Part shown: positions 1 through 4,890 of the stretch, piece by piece | Numbering within the stretch: the first letter of the stretch is position 1 | How the letters are laid out: each line of letters starts with the position of its first letter | Source of the DNA: Prolixibacteraceae bacterium | GTDB taxonomy: Bacteria > Bacteroidota > Bacteroidia > Bacteroidales > Prolixibacteraceae | Direction of reading: 5' to 3' | Assembly: GCA_017998095.1 (NCBI GenBank) | Contig: JAGODU010000233.1 | Span: 1-5,641, forward strand | Length of the DNA: 5,641 bases | The notes under the pieces: model-generated | Seen by the model: only the letters and a program-made list of their open reading frames with translations | What the model was told of the DNA's origin: nothing | The model's database searches: none | Translations under genes and position numbers: made by a program

Positions 1-250
1 TGCGTGCCGTGGCTCTATAATAGACCTCTTTGTTATTGTTATAGGCATCGTCTTCAAGTTTTAGTAAACCCTGAGAAAGCATTTGCGTTAAATTATAGTG
101 CATTTTCTGCTTGCTGCAGGCAAAAAGAGTGGCAAGCTGTTGACAAGTAGCCGGTGCCTTAATCAATTCTTTCAGAATATTATATTTTAAGGGGCTGCCC
201 ATCTCTTTCAGCTGGGCTTGATTTTTGATTAGTTGAAGGTTTTGGATCAT
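1..250 (-). CDS. ArsR/HTH_20-like winged-helix transcriptional regulator, N-terminal part (cut by window edge)
   Basis: The minus strand reads open from ATG at 250-248 to the window edge: 83 complete codons, with the C-terminus missing. A strong Shine-Dalgarno AGGAAGG (266-260) lies 9 bases upstream and fixes the start. Residues about 18-62 have a winged helix-turn-helix pattern: SPLKYNILKELI is helix 1, CQQLATLFACS is helix 2 with the turn, and KQKMHYNLTQMLSQGLL is the recognition helix leading into the wing. This matches ArsR-like or HTH_20 regulators, where a short helical start is followed by 'S.lry.IL..L' and '.H...L...GLl'. The ligand and C-terminal domain lie outside the window, so the signal sensed cannot be named. 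It is divergent from the rest of the window, and the repeats at 269-350 are plausible autoregulatory operators. A MarR-type or other winged-helix family is the main alternative. Confidence 0.75.
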   Translation of the reverse strand, partial: MIQNLQLIKNQAQLKEMGSPLKYNILKELIKAPATCQQLATLFACSKQKMHYNLTQMLSQGLLKLEDDAYNNNKEVYYRATAR

Positions 251-290
251 AATTTTTATCCTTCCTGAATACTATATTTTCATCAGAGAC

Positions 291-319
291 ACTATCCGGT
301 AACCCTGATATTTAGTCAA
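291..319 (-). promoter_or_regulatory. Candidate sigma-70-type promoter for the minus-strand regulator
   Basis: On the minus strand, TTGACT (319-314) and GATAGT (296-291) are separated by 17 bases, a good -35 and a fair -10. A start near 284 would leave a leader of about 34 bases before the regulator's Shine-Dalgarno and ATG. The -35 hexamer is one arm of the inverted repeat at 313-333, so a protein bound there would cover it. The assignment is by eye only. Confidence 0.35.
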
Positions 320-333
320 GATATTTTTGACTA
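313..333. promoter_or_regulatory. Perfect 7-bp inverted repeat, candidate operator in the divergent intergenic region
   Basis: TAGTCAA (313-319) and TTGACTA (327-333) are exact reverse complements separated by 7 bases. The 7-mer GATATTT occurs directly at 307-313 and 320-326. Symmetric arms about 14 bases apart centre to centre suit a dimeric winged-helix regulator, so this is a plausible operator for the divergent regulator, but no binding partner is proven. The right arm also reads as a -35 hexamer (TTGACT) on the plus strand, though no convincing -10 follows at normal spacing. Confidence 0.4.
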
Positions 334-350
334 TAGTATGAACATAGTAT
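333..350. repeat. Direct repeat of ATAGTAT with an 11-bp period (inverted third copy at 269-275)
   Basis: ATAGTAT occurs at 333-339 and 344-350, one helical turn apart, which suits two protein subunits binding on the same DNA face. The reverse complement ATACTAT occurs at 269-275, inside the leader of the minus-strand regulator. The first copy abuts the inverted repeat at 313-333. Together they suggest a compound operator. The motif is AT-rich and short, so chance remains possible. Confidence 0.35.
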
Positions 351-443
351 TTGTGAAAAAGAACTTGACTTGGATTGATAAGATGAAAACAGTGCAAGCA
401 GTTGTTTATCTTTACATAGCTTGTGAGTAACAAAGGATATTAG

Positions 444-707
444 ATGCTTTTAAAAAACCTGAGAAACAATGAATTGGAATGGACACCAGCATTTGGGAAA
501 CAACATAGAACATTAATTAGTAAAGTTTCCTTCACTGATAGGATTATCTTTGGGAGATTGCATTACAACAAGTTGGTGTCAACCTATCCAGGTTTTCAAC
601 GATTTTATAACGACGCAGTCAAAACAGTTATAGATTTCTGCGAGGAGTTAGAGATTGCATACCACATTAAAGCTAAGACATTGATAGAAAACCCACGAGG
701 AATATGA
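444..707 (+). CDS. Unrecognised 87-residue protein translationally coupled to the Fic protein
   Basis: I do not recognise a family. The start is well fixed: an in-frame TAG (441-443) directly precedes the ATG, and AAAGGA (432-437) is a good Shine-Dalgarno 6 bases upstream. The protein is basic in its first half, aromatic-rich in the middle (FGRLHYNKLVSTYPGFQRFY, residues 36-55) and probably helical at about 55-80 (NDAVKTVIDFCEELEIAYHI). There is no signal peptide or membrane segment. Its TGA (705-707) overlaps the ATG of the Fic gene in an ATGA junction, so the two are almost certainly co-translated. The position recalls small antitoxins of Fic toxins (the VbhA type), but the defining [S/T]xxxE[G/N] inhibitory motif is absent here and is present in the Fic protein itself. 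It could be a regulator or accessory factor, or a decayed fragment of a larger gene. Confidence 0.6.
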   Translation: MLLKNLRNNELEWTPAFGKQHRTLISKVSFTDRIIFGRLHYNKLVSTYPGFQRFYNDAVKTVIDFCEELEIAYHIKAKTLIENPRGI

Positions 708-1840
708 TGAAATTAGAAGATTTCAAATCAGGGATATATCGTAACCAGTTCCAGTATAAGAGCTTCTTGCCAAATAAGATAAACCAGGAGTGGACTTGGG
801 ATGATCCAAGGATAAATGTTATGCTGGAGAAAGCTATTCAAGCATTGGGAGAACTGAATGCTTTTTCCATAATCGTCCCTAATGTGGATTTGTTCATTAG
901 AATGCACATTCTTAAAGAAGCCAATACCTCCAGTAGGATAGAAGGGACAAAAACAGAAATAGAGGATGTAGTAAAAGAAGCTGATGCCATTGGACCAGAA
1001 AAAAGAGATGATTGGCAGGAAGTTCGGAACTATGTTCAGGCAATGAATGTGGCAATAGAACAATTGGCAACTTTACCTCTTTCCTTGCGCTTAATAAGAA
1101 ACACCCATGAGATTCTGATGAATAATGTGCGCGGGAAACATAAAACCCCGGGTCAGTTTAGAACCAGCCAAAACTGGATTGGGGGATCATCTTTGGCTGA
1201 TGCAGCTTACATTCCACCTTATGTAGATGACATGCAGGATTTGCTGGATGATTTGGAGAAGTTTATACATAATGATAATATTCTGGTACCGCATCTGATT
1301 AGATGTGCTTTGCTACATTACCAGTTTGAAACCATTCACCCTTTCCAGGATGGCAATGGTCGAATCGGTCGGCTGCTCATAACCTTATATTTGGTAAGTA
1401 ATAATCTTCTGCTGAAGCCCACTCTCTATCTTTCAGAATTCTTTGAGAAGCATAGAGAACAGTATTATGACGCTCTAACCCGGGTAAGAGCTTCCAATGA
1501 CATTAATCACTGGGTACGGTTCTTCTTACAGGCAGTTATAGAGACATCAGTAAAGGGAAAGGAAACATTTGAGAATATCCTGAAGCTCCAAAGGAGTACA
1601 GAAAACAAGCTAATGAAACTTGGAAGGAGAGCGGAGAATGCCCGAAAGCTATTGATGCATTTGTATCAGGCACCTGTCATTACAATCAAACAAGTAGAAG
1701 ACCTCCTCCATCTCAATTATGTTCCTGCCAGTCAATTGGTTAATAACCTTGTAGATATAAATATCCTGCAAGAGACAACTGGATACTCCAGGAACCGCAT
1801 TTTCATATTTAGTAGCTATATTGATATCTTTAAAGAGTAG
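704..1840 (+). CDS. Fic-domain protein adenylyltransferase (AMPylator), self-inhibited type, with C-terminal winged helix
   Basis: Fic proteins usually transfer AMP from ATP to a hydroxyl side chain of a target protein in the cytoplasm. The complete signature HPFQDGNGRIGR occupies residues 212-223. It includes catalytic H212, the acidic D216 and the anion-binding GNGR, so AMP transfer is chemically possible. An N-terminal Fic_N-like region (about 17-98) carries SSRIEG (76-81), which fits the [S/T]xxxE[G/N] inhibitory helix; E80 should hold the active site closed. PGQFRTSQNWIGG (149-161) and AYIPPY (168-173) are the usual Fic-core segments before the motif, and residues about 310-370 look like a winged helix. 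The 378-residue length is normal. Two adjacent ATGs are possible starts, at 704 and 707. GAGG (697-700) is 3 bases from the first and 6 from the second, so 707 may be the true start. The target is unknown. Confidence 0.93.
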   Translation: MMKLEDFKSGIYRNQFQYKSFLPNKINQEWTWDDPRINVMLEKAIQALGELNAFSIIVPNVDLFIRMHILKEANTSSRIEGTKTEIEDVVKEADAIGPEKRDDWQEVRNYVQAMNVAIEQLATLPLSLRLIRNTHEILMNNVRGKHKTPGQFRTSQNWIGGSSLADAAYIPPYVDDMQDLLDDLEKFIHNDNILVPHLIRCALLHYQFETIHPFQDGNGRIGRLLITLYLVSNNLLLKPTLYLSEFFEKHREQYYDALTRVRASNDINHWVRFFLQAVIETSVKGKETFENILKLQRSTENKLMKLGRRAENARKLLMHLYQAPVITIKQVEDLLHLNYVPASQLVNNLVDINILQETTGYSRNRIFIFSSYIDIFKE

Positions 1841-1877
1841 GGCATTGGACAGGATTACTCATATAAAAAAGGAGCAA

Positions 1878-1994
1878 CCAAAATACAATATGGAATTTCA
1901 TATTATATTTTTAACCAACCAAAGTATTATATGGGAATTCATATTATATTTTTAAACAGCCAAAGTATAATATGGGAATTCATACAAATTTTTA
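1878..1994. repeat. Three tandem 41-bp repeats, each with a dyad, upstream of the restriction-modification operon
   Basis: Units start at 1878, 1919 and 1960, an exact 41-bp period. Units 1 and 2 match at 34 of 41 positions. Units 2 and 3 match at 24 of their first 26, after which unit 3 degenerates near 1994. All begin CCAAA and contain TATGG[A/G]A[T/A]TTCATA. The shared dyad is TATAATATG / CATATTATA around a 6-base centre, with the best left arm in unit 3 and the best right arm in units 1 and 2. The array ends 2 bases before a candidate -35 box, so iteron-like operators for a regulator of the restriction genes are the simplest reading. There are almost no spacers between units, so this is not a CRISPR. 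No rep-like gene is present to suggest a replication origin. Confidence 0.8.
1940..1974. other. Long inverted repeat spanning the junction of repeat units 2 and 3
   Basis: CATATTATATTTT (1940-1952) pairs with AAAGTATAATATG (1962-1974) as a 13-bp stem with one G-T wobble and a 9-base loop. The outer 9 bp are perfect. A weaker copy joins 1899-1911 with 1921-1933 across units 1 and 2. No T-tract follows on the plus strand, so an intrinsic terminator is unlikely. A protein-binding dyad or a DNA cruciform is more plausible. Confidence 0.45.
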
Positions 1995-1996
1995 GA

Positions 1997-2025
1997 TTGA
2001 CAGAATTCACTACTTCTTTTATGAG
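1997..2025 (+). promoter_or_regulatory. Candidate sigma-70-type promoter of the restriction-modification operon
   Basis: TTGACA (1997-2002) is a consensus -35 hexamer, and TATGAG (2020-2025), 17 bases downstream, is a moderate -10. Transcription would start near 2032 and give a leader of about 75 bases before the endonuclease ATG at 2106. The 41-bp repeats end just upstream, where an activator, or a repressor extending into the -35, would bind. A GAATTC at 2003-2008 echoes the core of the repeats. Confidence 0.5.
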
Positions 2026-2105
2026 TTTTGTATTGAGTGAATGCTTAAAAATAAGTGGATGAAAGAGATATGAGATTTTTACTTTGAAGAATAATGGAGA
2101 AATAA

Positions 2106-3200
2106 ATGTCATATGTAGATGATGTGAAAGCAATAATAGAAAGAATACCAAACTCTTTGATTGACTTTAATGTTCCGAGAGTTAGAACTAAAGCTCCCTC
2201 TCAAGCTGCCTCTAATTTTGTTACAAACAAAGAACAGGGAGATTGGGCTGAGAGGATTATATTCAATGCAATTAATGAAACTTCTAACACTCTCATTGCC
2301 GTTAAGTATGGTAAATCTGATGATATTATTGCTGGAGATGCTGGTTTTTCAGATTTCTTCGAGACATTTCAAAACGAGCTCGACACTATTGGTAAAAGAC
2401 CCGACCTATTGCTCTTTAGAAAAGAAGATTATAATGAGCAATTTGGCAAAGATATTAGTAGGTTTGAAGAGCATGTTATACATAACTATGTTAAACATGC
2501 TATAGCAGGTATTGAAATCAGATCTAGCGCCTTCTTAATAGATAAATACGACACTTATATGCAGAATAGAGTTACCGAGTGTGCAAGAGAGGCCTTAGCT
2601 GTAAGAGATTTAATTCTATCGGAATATTTAGACCTTTTATCACACAAGAGTCGATCCAAATATATAACTATCCTGGAAAGTATAACTAATGAAACTCTTA
2701 ATGCTATTTCATTTAAAGTACCAGGTTGGGGATCAACCGATAGGTTAATTGAACTCAACAATCTATTCAAGAAGTTAAAGAAAAACCTTCAAGATGTTAA
2801 GAAAAGATCTTACTTAAGTATTACTCCTAAAGTAGAAGACCTCACGGTAGTAAACAAATGGATACAGAATTTTAATGTCCCTCATTACTACTTTCAGGTC
2901 TTCTTTGATAAAGTATTTGCTATTTCATTCATAGATATATTAACCTTGCTAACTGATTCTGAAAATGAAGGAGTAAAATACTTCATTGAGGGGGATGTAG
3001 CGAATCAAAATAAGAAAACTATAAAAATTAGGGCAAGATCTACTCATGTAATAGCACAAAAAGTAGATGAACCAGTTCACAAGAGCGTAAGAAAAGAGCT
3101 TACAAGAGGACAACTACTATTTTATGTCACTTTTGAAAATGGTTACGCCTATTTAGACATAGATGGGCTAAAATCAGTGTTGGGAATAAATGAATGGTAG
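2106..3200 (+). CDS. AccI-like type II restriction endonuclease
   Basis: A 364-residue cytoplasmic protein beside a DNA methyltransferase, resembling the AccI restriction endonuclease family (enzymes that cut GTMKAC). This is family recognition from memory, not a search. The GGAG at 2096-2099 lies 6 bases before the ATG. A PD-(D/E)xK-like core can be proposed: an N-terminal helix EQGDWAERIIFNAIN (43-57) with conserved-looking acids, a strand with P99-D100 in KRPDLLLF, and GIEIRSSAF (135-143) with E137 but R139 where lysine is usual. A second conserved-looking block, TPKVEDL (240-246) followed by NVPHYYFQVFFDKVFAISF (257-275), probably belongs to the specificity or structural part. The stop overlaps the methyltransferase start by 7 bases, so the two are coupled. 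Base composition is lower in G+C than in the flanking genes, which suggests transfer. The exact recognition site could differ within the family. Confidence 0.72.
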   Translation: MSYVDDVKAIIERIPNSLIDFNVPRVRTKAPSQAASNFVTNKEQGDWAERIIFNAINETSNTLIAVKYGKSDDIIAGDAGFSDFFETFQNELDTIGKRPDLLLFRKEDYNEQFGKDISRFEEHVIHNYVKHAIAGIEIRSSAFLIDKYDTYMQNRVTECAREALAVRDLILSEYLDLLSHKSRSKYITILESITNETLNAISFKVPGWGSTDRLIELNNLFKKLKKNLQDVKKRSYLSITPKVEDLTVVNKWIQNFNVPHYYFQVFFDKVFAISFIDILTLLTDSENEGVKYFIEGDVANQNKKTIKIRARSTHVIAQKVDEPVHKSVRKELTRGQLLFYVTFENGYAYLDIDGLKSVLGINEW

Positions 3201-4807
3201 ATTCAGATCTTCATACTAACCTCACAATTGAGGAGACATACAATGGGATTGTATCAGAAGGACATCGGAAAAAATACGCCCAGTTTTTTACTCCTATAGA
3301 TATTGCAGAATTTATGATATCCTGGATTCTAAGGATTAATCCTGCCACAATACTTGAACCAGCATTTGGCTTAGGTATCTTTTCAAGGCAAATATTAAGT
3401 TATAACGAGTATAAAAGCACGCCAATTATAGGATACGAAATCGACCAATTGATGTATGATTGGGCAAAAGGATTATTTTCACAATACCCAAATGTTCAGC
3501 TTATAAATGATGATTATATGTTCAATGATTGGGACAGAAAGTATGATGGGATAGTGTGCAACCCCCCCTATTTAAAATTCCATGACTACATAAATATAGA
3601 TGTTGTTAACGAAGTTGAATTTCATTCTGGAGTTCATTTCAGGAAGACATCAAATCTCTATACGATGTTTTTAGTTAAATCTATAATGCAGATGACAGAA
3701 GGAGGTAGAGCGAGTTACATAGTACCAACAGAATTTTTAAATTCAGATTATGGAACAATTGTAAAAAAGTTTCTTATTGAGTCAAAGGTCCTACGGTATG
3801 TGTTTGTGGTAGATTTTAATTGCATGGCTTTTGCAAAAACACTCACGACATCAACTATCTTGCTACTGCAAAATGACACAAATACTGACACTGTAGCAAT
3901 GATAAGTGTTTCTGATCCAGATGAGCTTAAAGAATACCAAACAGAGATAGACACAAACACTTACAGTTCTAATATGTTGTGTTTCCAACATAAGGATCTT
4001 GACCCCCGTGCAAAATGGTCAGTTTACTATCGTCCCCCTGCAGTAACAGTGTCCAGTAGATTAGTACCATTTATGCTATTTGCAACCGTAAAACGAGGCA
4101 TAGCTACAGGAGATAATGATTACTTCACTTTTAACAGAACAAAAGCAGTAGAGAATGGAATACCGCAGTCATGCTTAATTCCTTGCATTGGCAAAGCTCA
4201 AGATGTAGTATCACAAGTATTCACGGGCGAAGATTTTAAGCAATTACTAAGCCGAGATAAAAAAGTATATCTTCTTGATGCTACTCAAGAGGCAAACTCA
4301 TCCATAGATGCATACCTTAAACTGGGTTTGTCATTAGGTGTTAATAGAAAATACTTAACATCAAAAAGATCGCCGTGGTATTCTCTTGAGAATAGACCAC
4401 CTTCAGACCTCTGGATTGGTGTTTTTAATAGACAAAAGCCAAGATTCGTTTTAAATGATGCTCTTGTCAGAAATCTAACTACTTTTCACTGCGTCTATTT
4501 AAACAAACTAATAGATAAAGACAGGACATTATTCATTGCATACTTATTGTCAGATGTTTCAATATTTATGCTTGAGTCATGCAAGCGGGAATATGGAAAC
4601 GGGCTAAGTAAACTTGAGCCGAACGATATAAACAAATCACTTATGCCTGATATATTCGGTATGAGCGATGCAACGAAACAACATATTAATCGCTTATTTG
4701 CTAAGTACCTAACGGTGGCGAGGAATAACGAACCTGATGTGACAATCATGGAACAGATATCTAACATTATTTATGATACATTCAAAATTGTAAGGTTCAG
4801 CCAATGA
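3194..4807 (+). CDS. Type II N6-adenine DNA methyltransferase of the AccI-like system
   Basis: Transfers methyl from S-adenosylmethionine to adenine N6 at the recognition site, protecting host DNA from the upstream endonuclease. Motif order is that of gamma-class enzymes (TaqI and Eco57I-like). Motif X is KKYAQFFTPIDIAEFM (26-41). Motif I is ILEPAFGLGIF (53-63), the methyl-donor loop. Motif II is GYEID (80-84), with E82 as the likely ribose contact. Motif III is INDDYMF (104-110). Catalytic motif IV is NPPY (123-126). The C-terminal half, beginning near RGIATGDNDYFTF (301-313) and ending around KLEPNDINKSLMPDI (473-487), should form the target-recognition domain. The 537-residue length suits a full gamma-class enzyme and nothing looks truncated. 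The ATG overlaps the end of the endonuclease gene by 7 bases, and GGGA (3182-3185) is a usable Shine-Dalgarno. Confidence 0.92.
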   Translation: MVDSDLHTNLTIEETYNGIVSEGHRKKYAQFFTPIDIAEFMISWILRINPATILEPAFGLGIFSRQILSYNEYKSTPIIGYEIDQLMYDWAKGLFSQYPNVQLINDDYMFNDWDRKYDGIVCNPPYLKFHDYINIDVVNEVEFHSGVHFRKTSNLYTMFLVKSIMQMTEGGRASYIVPTEFLNSDYGTIVKKFLIESKVLRYVFVVDFNCMAFAKTLTTSTILLLQNDTNTDTVAMISVSDPDELKEYQTEIDTNTYSSNMLCFQHKDLDPRAKWSVYYRPPAVTVSSRLVPFMLFATVKRGIATGDNDYFTFNRTKAVENGIPQSCLIPCIGKAQDVVSQVFTGEDFKQLLSRDKKVYLLDATQEANSSIDAYLKLGLSLGVNRKYLTSKRSPWYSLENRPPSDLWIGVFNRQKPRFVLNDALVRNLTTFHCVYLNKLIDKDRTLFIAYLLSDVSIFMLESCKREYGNGLSKLEPNDINKSLMPDIFGMSDATKQHINRLFAKYLTVARNNEPDVTIMEQISNIIYDTFKIVRFSQ

Positions 4808-4875
4808 GTGCAAAGTTGTTCTGTAAAATAGACAAGTGTGCTAAGCGCAATAAGTTGGAAGAGAAATTATCATAA
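4804..4875 (+). CDS. Possible 23-residue ORF overlapping the methyltransferase stop
   Basis: ATG at 4804-4806 overlaps the methyltransferase TGA (4805-4807) as ATGA, and the frame runs to TAA at 4873-4875. The peptide starts MSAKLFCKIDKCAKRNKLEE: very basic, with two cysteines spaced CxxxxC. The junction geometry would allow re-initiation, but there is no separate Shine-Dalgarno and the length is marginal. It resembles the beginning of a small zinc-finger-like protein whose remainder is missing, so it may be a stub left where the module joins older DNA. It shares its reading frame with the deacetylase but is separated from it by the TAA. Confidence 0.2.
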   Translation: MSAKLFCKIDKCAKRNKLEEKLS

Positions 4876-4890
4876 CCATTGATTGGAAAG

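Noticed and set aside
338..430. 30-codon reading frame MNIVFVKKNLTWID... before the 87-residue gene
   Set aside because: No Shine-Dalgarno lies in front of its ATG, it covers the repeat region and it resembles nothing known to me.
444..707. Classical Fic antitoxin (VbhA-like)
   Set aside because: No [S/T]xxxE[G/N] motif is present; the nearest, around TLIEN near the C-terminus, has the wrong spacing, and the Fic protein already has the motif.
728..1063. Minus-strand frame opposite the Fic gene
   Set aside because: It lies wholly antisense to a strongly supported gene, with no ribosome site or recognisable domain.
1841..1877. Terminator after the Fic gene
   Set aside because: The short A-tract at 1865-1870 has no stable stem before it, so read-through into the repeat region is possible.
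1878..1994. CRISPR array
   Set aside because: The three units are almost contiguous copies of 41 bp with no unique spacers, and no cas genes are present.
1935..2008. Cluster of three GAATTC sites (1935, 1976, 2003) as a sign of an EcoRI-type specificity
   Set aside because: Two are simply the core of the repeat unit, unit 1 lacks the site, and the endonuclease resembles AccI rather than EcoRI.
1939..2151. Minus-strand hydrophobic small protein across the repeat region
   Set aside because: Its C-terminal half is encoded by the AT-rich repeats, it overlaps the promoter and endonuclease start, and it shows no domain.
2161..2505. Alternative plus-strand frame inside the endonuclease gene
   Set aside because: A leucine/methionine-rich low-complexity shadow of the endonuclease in another frame.
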